Shown here piece by piece: positions 11,628 through 20,869 of a DNA stretch of 64,000 nucleotides. The stretch is from CAZMLC01 sp964567125 (GTDB lineage: Bacteria > Verrucomicrobiota > Kiritimatiellia > RFP12 > UBA1067), in contig CAZMLC010000001.1 in the NCBI GenBank assembly GCA_964567125.1, positions 114,330 to 178,329 of the forward strand. The letters run 5' to 3'. Positions within the stretch are counted from its first letter, which is position 1; every line of letters begins with the position of its first letter. The position numbers and the translations under genes are program-made. Below the pieces are notes generated by a model. That model did no database searches. It saw only the letters and a program-made list of their open reading frames with translations, and had not been told where the DNA came from.

Positions 11628-14600
11628 TTAGTTCCACATCTGCTTCATCAGCGCATGCCCCGCTGGATCATAGGTGCGCAGCTCGTCGCGCACAAAGGGG
11701 AAGAAGTCGTTGCGACCAAAATAAGCTTCGGAAAGTTCAGCGAAATATTCCTGTTCATTGGTCAATGCATAGGCGCGCTTCAGCGTACCGTCCACATACC
11801 GGATGTTTGCATAAAGCCCCTGCTCCTTGACCAGATCGTAATGTTCACGAACGCGGACATGCTGTTTGTTTTTCACAAGTACGCCGTGATAATAGGCGTG
11901 CGCCAATTCGTGCATCAGCATACACGGCTGCGCCTTTTTCGACCACGCGAGAAAATTGCGCACATTGGCGATTTCAATGTCACCCGCTTTATCCGTTAAA
12001 TAGCCATTCTCACGAAGCCAGTCAGCGGAAACATGATATTCAGCCCCGCCCTGCGGCTTGCGTGCCCATTCGACCCAGATCCGGACGGGACGGATCGCCG
12101 CCAACGCCAGTGCAGGAAACGTGCGATACACCTCATCCAGTTGATGCGATAACTCCAATTTCAAAGCATCGACCAGATCAGGCCTTTCCATGACGCTGCT
12201 GTGGATCAACACGGTGTGTCCGTGAATGTCAACCGGCACGTACTGCGTAAGCGGCGCGGGATGCTCCTGACGATCATAGACCCGCTGTCCCTGCTGGATT
12301 GCGCGATACACGCGCTCGCTCTCCCGTGCGCGCTGCTCATATTTATCCAGCATCTTCTGATACCGCTCGTCCGGTTTAAATCCCGGCATGTCAGCGCGCG
12401 GAACACGCAGCATCTCCTGATGTCCTGCATGTATAATCGCCAAGGCTTCCGCATATTCCGCAGACTCTTTTTTCAGATTCTGTAAACATGGGCTTTGCTC
12501 TGGATGATCAAGGTTAATACTGGCTACGCCGCGATCATCCGTACACGCATACCCAACCAGCTCGGCAAGTCGCTTCAGCTGCTCACGCGTCAGAGAACTG
12601 CGCCCGAAAACGCTGCCGGACTGCGCCGAATCATACGTAGCATAATAGGGCGCATTGATATCCTCCCATGTCGTCAAGCGGTCGAGTTCCTCCTCGCTCA
12701 GCTGAACGTTCTTGTGGCCGCGCCGGATGCAGGCATTGAGCTTTGATGTGCGGCTGCCCCAACTCAGCGCCGGCATAAAGTCCGACGGCCCTGCGCCAAT
12801 AGTCCCCAGGTAATTCCCCTGCCATAAGGCCACATAGGACGCACAGAACGGAATCGACCGGTCGCCACGCAAAATCAATTTTTTACCCGCCGGCCGATTA
12901 TAATCGTGGCACCGCACACAGTGGCGGTCGAAAATTGGTTGCACCTCCTCTTGGAAGTCAAACAGACGGGCCGGACCATACCAGCCCTCCAACGACGATG
13001 CCGCGCGCTGCATCGCCTTAATTTTCGGCGTGACCGGCGGAATATCGGCGGTGCGACTTTCGTGACATCCCACACAGCCTTGAGTCTCTCCGGGTTGAAG
13101 ATTGATGCCCGAACGCATGGAGTGTATCATGCGTTTCTGACCATCGAGCAATTGGAAATAGACAAAGGTGTTGGCCGGAACCTCAAAATATGCGGAGCCA
13201 TCCTCTTCAACAGGTACCGTCCCGAGGATACGCTTGTTTTCGAGGCAGGACCAGTTGACCGCCGGTGCCTGTTCGCCATTCGCCGGATAGCGTCCCTTGC
13301 CATACCAGCTCTCACCGCCGCCGGCATAGGTTCGTTTCTCCGGCGATTCAACCACGCGTAAATATTTCACCTCGCTGCGCGCAACGTTCGCCATATGCGT
13401 GCCGATCAGCACATCCTGCACATAAAACTTGCCGGTCTTTGAAACAAAATCGCGCCGCAGCGCAGGCATGGGCGGCTTGCTCCGAGCCTGCACCACCACC
13501 GGATCAAAACATCCAGGAGCTTCAGCATGCACGAGCACCTCATTGCCATGCATATCGAGGTAATACAGCCCGGTCTCCTCGCCTTTGCCGGTCATGCGTA
13601 CGCAGAGAAAATGCTCCGCATCGAGCGGAAATGGATCTTCATATTTCAGCTTGATAGAACGGACAAGATCAAAATTCCCTTCGTTGGCAAAGGAGTCACG
13701 TAAGGATTCGGGGAAGGTGCGGATCACCGGCGTTTTTCCATCGACCCCGAGGCTCCGATCAAGAATCGCTAATCCGCCCCACGGCCGATCATGGCAGGCC
13801 GCAATGGTACAGATGATACGCGTACTTGTGCCAGGCAATGGACGCGCATCAACCTGCGCCCCGGGCTGCGACGTATTGTTGCCGTAAAATATGGCGTGTC
13901 CCGTCCCATCCGGATTCACCACCCAAAGTCCCTGTGCCGAACCGAAATTGCGATCCACATATTCCCAGCGATCATAGATCAGACGACCATCGGACAAGAG
14001 TGAGGGATGCCCCTCAAAGAGCGTTGACTTGCCTAATTGGTAGATGTTCGCGCCATCCCCGTGCATGCGGAAAAGGTTACACATGATATGCCGGTTACAC
14101 ATGCAGTACTTGGGCTCGCGCGTAGAGGAAAAAACAATATCCCCGTCCTGTAGCCAGATCGGATCAATATCCGAGACATGCGCAGCCGAGGTCAGCTGAA
14201 CGGGAGGCGTCATGCGCCACTGCCCGTCGCGGCATTCCAGCTCGGCTGTGTAGATATGATAATCGTCCTCTTTGCCTTTGCGCATGGAAAAGACAACGCG
14301 ACGCCCTGTAAAATCCAAATCAGGATCGCGCACGGTTGCAAGCGCTCCGGGAACGTATAATGTTGTTACGCGTCCAGACGCGACATCGAGCATCTTGAAG
14401 GTCCCTTCGGTAGCATACTTCGCGGCATTGATTTCGCATGTCTGGAAAAGCGTCTCCGTATTGTGGTGATCCGGCGAATATTGTCGACGCGTTACAAAAA
14501 AAATCGGCGCACGGTTCACTAACGGATTACAGCTGACCAGCGCCTTCCGCTGCAGCGCAGCCACATCCGTTGTACGCGCCAATTCATCTACGAGCGCGGC

Positions 14601-15242
14601 ACCGGGATACTCAGGGTAACGTTGTGCCAATTCCTTGATCGCCCGTTCCAGCGGAGCGCGCACGCGCATTTCAGCCGCCTGCCGGGCGGCTTCGCGTCGT
14701 GCTGCATCGCTTTCCGGATCGCGCACGCCGCTCATCACGATATTGTCAACCACCAGATGGCCCCATGCCCCTGCTGCACCATCGGTCACGCGGAAAAAAA
14801 GCGGTTGGTGTACGTACGCAGGCGGAACCTTCCATGCAACGGATCGCAGGCGTTGATCATTCTCGCCGTGCGCGACAAGGATCTCTTCACCTTGACGCGT
14901 ACACAGTGAAAAACGGACCGCCTCGGATTTTCCGCCGCAAATCAAAAAGGTGATTGTGTCCGTATCCAGACGAACCGTCGGCGATTCGACCACACCTTGG
15001 AAACGGTCATCCGGCGATTTTTCGGAGTCGAGCGTGGACAGCACGTAGCGCCCCTCTTTGGCAAAGGGCCTCCCCGTATGATATTCCGTGTCGCGTGCGC
15101 TGATGAGCTGACCAAAAGAGCCTTCGCGGATCGACCAGCCTTGCAGATCGGCGGTCTCAAAATTAAACTGGATTTGCTCCGCACCGCACATCGCCGTGCA
15201 CATGATGCCAGTCGCGCATATCACGGTCACTATTTTTCTCAT
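11628..15242 (-). CDS. HzsA-like c-type cytochrome with PD40-type propeller and C-terminal zinc metallopeptidase
   Basis: About 1204 aa. The ATG at 15242 is better spaced from the GGGGG ribosome site than the ATG at 15248. Layout: signal peptide; a jelly-roll-like domain (about 25-170, opening FNFETADLQGW); a beta-propeller of the TolB/PD40 type (about 240-620; ISxIDPIW-like blades, LSDGRLIYDRW); two haem c motifs, CVGCH near residue 722 and CVRCH near 774; and a C-terminal domain with HELAH near 1110, followed by NEQEYFAELSEAYFG, which can supply the third zinc ligand. The middle resembles proteins of planctomycetes and relatives called HzsA-related. Hydrazine synthesis is not implied, as no partner subunits are present. 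It probably acts in the periplasm or at the surface. The fusion of haem and peptidase domains is unusual and its substrate is unknown. Confidence 0.75.
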   Translation of the reverse strand: MRKIVTVICATGIMCTAMCGAEQIQFNFETADLQGWSIREGSFGQLISARDTEYHTGRPFAKEGRYVLSTLDSEKSPDDRFQGVVESPTVRLDTDTITFLICGGKSEAVRFSLCTRQGEEILVAHGENDQRLRSVAWKVPPAYVHQPLFFRVTDGAAGAWGHLVVDNIVMSGVRDPESDAARREAARQAAEMRVRAPLERAIKELAQRYPEYPGAALVDELARTTDVAALQRKALVSCNPLVNRAPIFFVTRRQYSPDHHNTETLFQTCEINAAKYATEGTFKMLDVASGRVTTLYVPGALATVRDPDLDFTGRRVVFSMRKGKEDDYHIYTAELECRDGQWRMTPPVQLTSAAHVSDIDPIWLQDGDIVFSSTREPKYCMCNRHIMCNLFRMHGDGANIYQLGKSTLFEGHPSLLSDGRLIYDRWEYVDRNFGSAQGLWVVNPDGTGHAIFYGNNTSQPGAQVDARPLPGTSTRIICTIAACHDRPWGGLAILDRSLGVDGKTPVIRTFPESLRDSFANEGNFDLVRSIKLKYEDPFPLDAEHFLCVRMTGKGEETGLYYLDMHGNEVLVHAEAPGCFDPVVVQARSKPPMPALRRDFVSKTGKFYVQDVLIGTHMANVARSEVKYLRVVESPEKRTYAGGGESWYGKGRYPANGEQAPAVNWSCLENKRILGTVPVEEDGSAYFEVPANTFVYFQLLDGQKRMIHSMRSGINLQPGETQGCVGCHESRTADIPPVTPKIKAMQRAASSLEGWYGPARLFDFQEEVQPIFDRHCVRCHDYNRPAGKKLILRGDRSIPFCASYVALWQGNYLGTIGAGPSDFMPALSWGSRTSKLNACIRRGHKNVQLSEEELDRLTTWEDINAPYYATYDSAQSGSVFGRSSLTREQLKRLAELVGYACTDDRGVASINLDHPEQSPCLQNLKKESAEYAEALAIIHAGHQEMLRVPRADMPGFKPDERYQKMLDKYEQRARESERVYRAIQQGQRVYDRQEHPAPLTQYVPVDIHGHTVLIHSSVMERPDLVDALKLELSHQLDEVYRTFPALALAAIRPVRIWVEWARKPQGGAEYHVSADWLRENGYLTDKAGDIEIANVRNFLAWSKKAQPCMLMHELAHAYYHGVLVKNKQHVRVREHYDLVKEQGLYANIRYVDGTLKRAYALTNEQEYFAELSEAYFGRNDFFPFVRDELRTYDPAGHALMKQMWN

Positions 15243-15271
15243 ATTCATCCCCCGCTTAAAACATTAACAGC

Positions 15272-15300
15272 AGTATGCCACAGTTCGATGTGTGACTCAA
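15272..15300 (-). promoter_or_regulatory. Possible sigma-70-type promoter of the cytochrome/peptidase gene
   Basis: Read on the - strand, TTGAGT (15300-15295) and CATACT (15277-15272) are separated by 17 bases. Each hexamer matches the consensus at four of six positions. It lies 30 bases upstream of the gene start. Confidence 0.35.
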
Positions 15301-15389
15301 GCATGGCTTGATCCGGCCCGGCCCTGTGAAAACGCAGGTCCTGCAGAAATATCGTAGGACACATCGCCTATTTTTGCTAAAGTAGTTTC

Positions 15390-17129
15390 ATGAAACAGAT
15401 CGTGATCCTATGTATTGCTGCACTCGTTGTTGCCTTACCGTTTATTTTCCGGCAACAGCATTCTTCTGCAGGCAATTGGGAACCCGGTGATCCGACGCTC
15501 ATCATTGTCACCCCTCACAACGAGGCCATTCGGCAAGAATTCGGTGAAGCCTTCTCGCGCTGGCACGAAAAAAAATATGGCGCACCGGTAAACGTCGACT
15601 GGCGCATGATCGGCGGCACCACAGAGATCATGCGCTACCTCGCTTCGGAATATACGGCCTCGGCAAAAGGCTTTGTGCGCGCATGCCAGCAACACTGGCC
15701 GCAAAACGGCGCACAGGCGATCTTTGCTGCGACAGCCCCGACCACGAGCGCGGAACGCATCTGCTGGGAACTCTTTCGTACCAATGACTCCCCTTCAGGG
15801 GCAACCGCGCACATGGATCTCTTTTTCGGTGGTGGCGCCTATGACCACAGCAAGGCGCAACGCCAAGGGTTGACCATCCCGGCATGGGGAACCAACGCGC
15901 CACCAGCGGATCTCTTCTCCGATGCCGCGCATCACCTGCTCATCCCCAGCGAAATGAACGGCGAATCCTGGTGCGGCAAAGCATATTACGGAACCGCGCT
16001 CAGCGGATTCGGCATCTGTTACAATGTGGACCGTCTCCGCGATCTCGGCATCGTCAATCCGCCAAAAACGTGGAGCGATCTGACTGCCCCGGCCTATGCC
16101 GGTTTTATCGGCATGACAGACCCGACAAAAAGCGGCAGCGTCGCGAAAGCGTTTGAGATGATCGTCCATGCCGAATGCGCGGCGGTCGTCGCACAGGCAG
16201 GTTATACCCACCAGCAAATCCGCGCGTTTGAAACCACCATTCAAACAAAGAAATGTCCCTTCGGACAACTTCCCGCCGACGTTCCGCCAGCCTATCAGCA
16301 GGCGCTTGAAAAGGGCTGGTACGCGGGGCTGAACCTGCTGCGACGTCTCGGCGCGAATGCGCTCTATTTCGCGGACTCCTCGACCAAGGTTCCCATCGAT
16401 GTCAGCATGGGCGCCGTTGCGGCTGGGGTCTGCATTGATTTTCTCGGACGATTCCAATCCGAACTCTCGACACCGCCCGGCGAGAAACCGGTCATGGCCT
16501 ATGTGACGCCCATTGCCGGCACCAGCATGACCGCAGATCCCATCAGCCTGCTGCGCGGCGCACCGCATCGCGTCATCGCGGTGCGCTTTATTGAATTTGT
16601 CTTAGGGGAAGAGGGTCAGAAGCTCTGGAACTACCGTCCAGGAACGCCGGGAGGACCGCGTCGTTTTGCCTTGCGCCGCTTGCCGATCCGGCGCGATTTT
16701 TACCCCTCATCATCACCGCATATCCAGAAAAAATACGAGCAGCACCAAGCCTACCTCTCCGATCCACTGGGAAATCCCGATACGGATGCCTATCGTCTGG
16801 CGGAATCGTTCCTCTATGAACCGCGCTGGACTGCACAGCACTTTGGCATTTTACGCGATCTGTTTCGTGCCATGTGCATGGATTCAGGCGAGGAACTGCG
16901 CTCCGCCTGGAAAGCTATTCTCGCTGCCGGCGGACCGGAAAAAAATCCCGAGGCCATGGCGCTGCTGCAAGCGCTTCCGCAACATCCTGTTCCCCTGACC
17001 TGGGAAAGCGCGGTGACCTACTATGCCAAACAGCCGCGCATGGATGTGATGCGCGACTGGACCGCATTTTTCCGTGCACGCTACCGTGCCGCACACGATT
17101 ACGTTATCCAGCATCCGCCACAAAAATAA
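15390..17129 (+). CDS. ABC-type extracellular solute-binding protein (iron/polyamine-like fold)
   Basis: 579 aa. It opens with a signal peptide or N-terminal anchor (MKQIVILCIAALVVALPFIF). The core matches family 1/type 2 periplasmic binding proteins of the ferric iron and putrescine kind: a TPHNEAIRQEF strand near residue 40, then SGFGICYNVDRL near 205 and PPKTWSDL...GFIGMTDPTKSG, the hallmark central block. It is longer than usual for the family, with a C-terminal extension of about 150 residues that I do not recognise. No permease or ATPase gene is nearby, so any transporter partner is encoded elsewhere or it acts as a sensor. Its stop overlaps the next start by one base (TAATG), so the two genes are translationally coupled. 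The ligand cannot be told from sequence. Confidence 0.75.
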   Translation: MKQIVILCIAALVVALPFIFRQQHSSAGNWEPGDPTLIIVTPHNEAIRQEFGEAFSRWHEKKYGAPVNVDWRMIGGTTEIMRYLASEYTASAKGFVRACQQHWPQNGAQAIFAATAPTTSAERICWELFRTNDSPSGATAHMDLFFGGGAYDHSKAQRQGLTIPAWGTNAPPADLFSDAAHHLLIPSEMNGESWCGKAYYGTALSGFGICYNVDRLRDLGIVNPPKTWSDLTAPAYAGFIGMTDPTKSGSVAKAFEMIVHAECAAVVAQAGYTHQQIRAFETTIQTKKCPFGQLPADVPPAYQQALEKGWYAGLNLLRRLGANALYFADSSTKVPIDVSMGAVAAGVCIDFLGRFQSELSTPPGEKPVMAYVTPIAGTSMTADPISLLRGAPHRVIAVRFIEFVLGEEGQKLWNYRPGTPGGPRRFALRRLPIRRDFYPSSSPHIQKKYEQHQAYLSDPLGNPDTDAYRLAESFLYEPRWTAQHFGILRDLFRAMCMDSGEELRSAWKAILAAGGPEKNPEAMALLQALPQHPVPLTWESAVTYYAKQPRMDVMRDWTAFFRARYRAAHDYVIQHPPQK

Positions 17130-18004
17130 TGAAAACTTTAATCGCCACTCCTCGTTTTGACGCGCTGGTCGGCATTGACTCCGACGGCTGCGTATTTGAC
17201 TCGATGCGCATTAAGCAATGCATCCATTTTCATCCGCTGATCATCCAGTTCTGGGATCTCCAGGCTGTTGAAAAACCGTTTCGCGCCTGCGCGGAGTTTG
17301 TCAACCTGACTTCACAGTCGCGTGGCTCGAATCGGTTTGTCGCGCTCATCCGCGAATTTGAACTGCTCAAGACCTATCCCGGCATCGATCCGTCGGCCTT
17401 CCGCTATCCCGATTTCACCGCATTAAAGCGCTATCTCAACTCCGGCGTACCGCTGGGCAACCCGACGCTGAAACAGGCGGTTGCAGCTTCAGACGACCTG
17501 GAGTTGGCGCACGTCTATGCGTGGAGCCTTGCGGTCGATGCGGAGATTCACGCGAACATGCAGCCCGTACCGCCGTTTGCGGGCGCAGTCAAGGCGCTCC
17601 AGATGATGCAAAACACGAACGATGTCGTTGTCATCTCGCAGACGCCGGAACAAGCCTTAAACAATGAATGGAAGATACACAATATCCGCCGCTACGTCAG
17701 CGCAACAGCGGGACTTGAATTCGGCTCCAAAACCGAGCAGCTCTGCGTGGCGAATCAAGGACGCTATCTCAACGCGCGCATGATGATGATCGGCGATGCC
17801 ATGGGCGATCTAGCCGCCGCGCAGAACACGCAGGCCTGTTTTTTCCCGATCATGCCGGACCACGAAGAAGCCTCCTGGGAGCAGTTCTGCACCGAGGCCT
17901 ATCCGCGCTTTTTAGACAACACCTATGTCGGCGCCTATCAGGACGCACGCATCGCCGAGTTTCGCGCGGCACTGCCTGAAGTGCCACCATGGCAGATGGG
18001 TTAA
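17129..18004 (+). CDS. HAD-superfamily hydrolase
   Basis: 291 aa. The ATG at 17129 overlaps the stop of the solute-binding protein gene. Motif I is DSDGCVFDS near residue 17 (catalytic aspartates D17 and D19 in the DxD pattern). Motif II is the serine in VVISQTPEQ near 170, and motif IV is MIGDAMGDL near 222. This is a complete catalytic set for a phosphatase or phosphonatase-type HAD enzyme with an all-helical cap of about 130 residues between motifs I and II. Pairing with a binding protein suggests it dephosphorylates or hydrolyses the imported compound or a derivative; this is inference. It ends 7 bases from the convergent TPR gene with no terminator between them. Confidence 0.75.
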   Translation: MKTLIATPRFDALVGIDSDGCVFDSMRIKQCIHFHPLIIQFWDLQAVEKPFRACAEFVNLTSQSRGSNRFVALIREFELLKTYPGIDPSAFRYPDFTALKRYLNSGVPLGNPTLKQAVAASDDLELAHVYAWSLAVDAEIHANMQPVPPFAGAVKALQMMQNTNDVVVISQTPEQALNNEWKIHNIRRYVSATAGLEFGSKTEQLCVANQGRYLNARMMMIGDAMGDLAAAQNTQACFFPIMPDHEEASWEQFCTEAYPRFLDNTYVGAYQDARIAEFRAALPEVPPWQMG

Positions 18005-18011
18005 GCCCGCG

Positions 18012-20057
18012 TTAGGGAAGGCGTGTCCCCACGCGATCCAGCGCATTGGTATAACGATACCGCACGCTAACCGTCGTATCGCCGAACGTCAAACTTGGCG
18101 GCAGATCGCTCCGTCCGATTTGGCGCGGCATATATTGAACGCCGACAGCTTGCGTCGGACGTCCTGCGGCATCGACCGCAGTGACCCGCGCACCGTCGTA
18201 GGTAAAACGCAACGGGGTTTTGTCCATCGCGCGCGTCCGATACCATCCTGTGCAGCGCCCCTGAGAATCATAGTCATACAGATCCTTCCAATCTTTTTCA
18301 AGGGTGAGTAACGGATCGGCGTAGCGGTGCTGCGCATTGCTGTAATCCACGGAAAGAATCTGGCCATCGTCGCGGTAGACGCGCGCCTCGTTCTGCAGAT
18401 AAAAGATCGAGACGAACGACGGTGCGGAGACAAGATCCCCAACCTGTACAAAACACCCGAGATCGACACGCGAACTTTGTAGAGCTGCAATCGCATCGTT
18501 CTGCGTGGGGCGGTAAAAGCCATGATAATCCACACTGATTTCAACCTGTTGTTCAGCACCTTCAACCGGGCGAATCGTAATCTTGCTTTCATCGCCTTGC
18601 AGAACACGCCAGACAATCTGGGCGCCCGACGGCAAGGATCCCACCACGTGCGCTGAGACAACCATCCGAAAGGTTTTGCTACGGACCGCGCGCGCGATAC
18701 GCGCCACGGCGAAAGGCGTATTCCAGAGAACTTCCGACTGAAGGTCGAAATAATCAAGCCCGACCTCTGCGCGATTTTCCTTTACCGGACGCAAAACAAC
18801 CGGCGGCATGAGTTGCGCAGGCGTCAAGTCATGCGCTTTTTCAATAAAGGTTTCCGCATTGAGTTGCAATGGATCGAAAACAACCGGATGCGCTTTGCCG
18901 CTCAGATAGTCCTCACTGGTGCGAATGCCGCGCAAGGAGGAACGGAAGAGCATCTGCAAGGCCGGCGCAAGGATACCGCGTTCACGGAGCACGCGTTTTG
19001 TTTCCGGTTGCATCGCAGCCAGCGCAGAGGCGAACACGCTCATCAAAAAGCGTTCTGATCCGGATGAACCCTGACTGATGATCCAATACGGCGAATTCGC
19101 CGGATACAAATCCCCGGCTTCACGCGTGAAATCGCGATGCGCGGGATAAAACCACACCTGATTGTTCAGGTACAGTTGCGAGGGCAGGAGTTGCCCCATG
19201 GCGGACCGCGGCAAACTGCGCCAGAGCGGACCAGAGGTCATCGCCAGAGAAGCGTTCCCCAACACCGCATGGTCAAAAAAACTATTGGCCGCGCCCATGT
19301 GCACCCGCTGCCGTTGCGCCTCTGCGCTGTAAACAACCGGCGTGATCTTCGGAAAAAGGGTCACGTCGAGCAAGGAGTGTCCCCCATCGCGATTCACGTA
19401 GAGATCGCCATGATTGCCCGCTGCGGTCCCCTCGCGCATCCATTTCTGAACCATGCCTTTTGTCGCACCTTCATAGCTCTCCGCAAACGCGCTCACCGGT
19501 TTATTTTCCGGTGCAAGCAACTGAAAAGCGGTACGGAAACACCCCAGATCCAGATCCCAGATTGTATTCGATGCATTCACTTGCGCGGGATATCCCATGA
19601 CGACCGTCGTGGGGCGTACCTGAATCTGATTGGGCACCGGTTTGCCAGCAAGCAAAGCGGCCTTTTTGAGTAAAACCTGAAATTCCGGGAGTGCAGCAAG
19701 GGACGCTAAATCTTTATCTTCGGCAATCTGCTTGGCATCGCGGAAGCCCAGGTCAATTGCACGTTCCAAGGCGACGAGCGCCTCTTTTTTATCCGCGCGG
19801 TACGCCAGTGCGCACGCCAGATTATACTGCCATGTGGCATCCTGCGGCATCAGGGCGACACCCTCGCGCGCGATGGTCTCCATCTCGGCCGTCTGACCAC
19901 TGCGCATGGCCTGCATCAACCGCATCCTGAGCTGATTGTGCTGGGGATAAATCCGCGGCATATCGAACACGGAAAGCGGTACCGAGGAGGTCGACTGGCT
20001 GACGCCCTGTAAAGCGATCCCCATGACGACCATCACCAGCAAACGTAAACGGATCAT
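18012..20057 (-). CDS. Exported TPR-containing protein of unknown function
   Basis: About 681 aa from the ATG at 20057, which has AAGGA 5 bases upstream; a longer frame runs back into the esterase gene without support. Signal peptide MIRLRLLVMVVMGIALQGVSQ. One or two TPR-like helical hairpins follow at about 30-110 (WQYNLACALAYRADKKEALVALERAIDLGF). The rest is a large mixed domain with no motif I know. The last 100 residues contain an RHS/YD-like strand pattern (YDSQGRCTGWY...LRFTYDGARVTAVDAAGRP). The gene lies 44 bases downstream of the partial esterase on the same strand and may be co-transcribed with it. Function unknown. Confidence 0.65.
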   Translation of the reverse strand: MIRLRLLVMVVMGIALQGVSQSTSSVPLSVFDMPRIYPQHNQLRMRLMQAMRSGQTAEMETIAREGVALMPQDATWQYNLACALAYRADKKEALVALERAIDLGFRDAKQIAEDKDLASLAALPEFQVLLKKAALLAGKPVPNQIQVRPTTVVMGYPAQVNASNTIWDLDLGCFRTAFQLLAPENKPVSAFAESYEGATKGMVQKWMREGTAAGNHGDLYVNRDGGHSLLDVTLFPKITPVVYSAEAQRQRVHMGAANSFFDHAVLGNASLAMTSGPLWRSLPRSAMGQLLPSQLYLNNQVWFYPAHRDFTREAGDLYPANSPYWIISQGSSGSERFLMSVFASALAAMQPETKRVLRERGILAPALQMLFRSSLRGIRTSEDYLSGKAHPVVFDPLQLNAETFIEKAHDLTPAQLMPPVVLRPVKENRAEVGLDYFDLQSEVLWNTPFAVARIARAVRSKTFRMVVSAHVVGSLPSGAQIVWRVLQGDESKITIRPVEGAEQQVEISVDYHGFYRPTQNDAIAALQSSRVDLGCFVQVGDLVSAPSFVSIFYLQNEARVYRDDGQILSVDYSNAQHRYADPLLTLEKDWKDLYDYDSQGRCTGWYRTRAMDKTPLRFTYDGARVTAVDAAGRPTQAVGVQYMPRQIGRSDLPPSLTFGDTTVSVRYRYTNALDRVGTRLP

Positions 20058-20101
20058 GTTCATCCTTTCCTGCCATCGGCAGTGTGCAACCGCACGCAGG
20101 A

Positions 20102-20769
20102 TCACCAGAACTTCCACCATGGACGTTTCTGCGTGGTCCGCCGCTGTTCCAGCATCCAGGGAACCAACTGCGGCGTTGAGTACGCTGCATCCCAGCAATT
20201 ATGCGCCACGCGCGGATACTCGGTATAGCGCGCACCCTTTGCCCCTGCGCGCCGCAAAGCATCCACCATACGCCGTGAGCAATCGGGATGGACATTCTTG
20301 TCGTCTTGTCCATGAAAAACCCAGACCGGGACGTGGGCCATCTTTTTCGCCAGGTGCAAATCGCCGCCGCCGCAGATCGGTACCGCTGCAGCAAACCGCT
20401 CGGGATAACGCTGAAGCGCATCCCATGTGCCGAAGCCGCCCAATGAAAGCCCGGTAATATAGAACCGGTCCGCATCCGCGCCTGCGGTTTCAATCAGATG
20501 CTGACACAACGCCAGCGCGTCTTCCAGCGAAGACGCGACTTCAGGCATCCGGTAATCCGGCGAAAACGCTAAGGTGCGCACCCACCAGTTACTCTGCGTA
20601 CACTGGGGCGCCACCACGTAGACGGGTTCAGGTTGCTTGACCAACTGATTGAGCAGCGTAAAGATGCCGCACTTAAGCTGTTTTTGATTATCCGTGCCGC
20701 ACTCACCCGAACCATGGAGAAACAAAATTATCGGATATTTCTTGCCCGGCGTTACAAACTGCGGGGCCG
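20102..20769 (-). CDS. Alpha/beta hydrolase (carboxylesterase / prolyl-oligopeptidase-like), 5' end lost in gap
   Basis: The last 222 aa of an alpha/beta hydrolase; the N-terminus is missing because the frame enters the N run at 20770. Visible are the oxyanion region HGSGECGTDN, the nucleophile elbow GLSLGGFG (GxSxGG), an acid in HGQDDKNV and the catalytic histidine in VAHNCWD. All three members of the triad are present. The layout resembles PHB-depolymerase-like and feruloyl-esterase-like hydrolases found beside carbohydrate-degrading genes. The apparent 802 aa frame joining it to V-ATPase subunit I runs through the Ns and is an artefact. The protein ends in WWKFW. Confidence 0.8.
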
Positions 20770-20869
20770 NNNNNNNNNNNNNNNNNNNNNNNNNNNNNNN
20801 NNNNNNNNNNNNNNNNNNNNNNNNNNNNNNNNNNNNNNNNNNNNNNNNNNNNNNNNNNNNNNNNNNNNN
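20770..20869. other. 100 N scaffold gap of unknown true length
   Basis: No shared sequence is found on the two sides, unlike the first N run, so real DNA is missing. The 3' end of the ATPase subunit I gene, probably subunit K, and the 5' end of the esterase gene must lie in it. Confidence 0.95.

Noticed and set aside
11628..15242. Calling the cytochrome a hydrazine synthase subunit
   Set aside because: Partner subunits and anammox genes are absent, and the C-terminal peptidase is foreign to that enzyme; only a resemblance in the central part is claimed.
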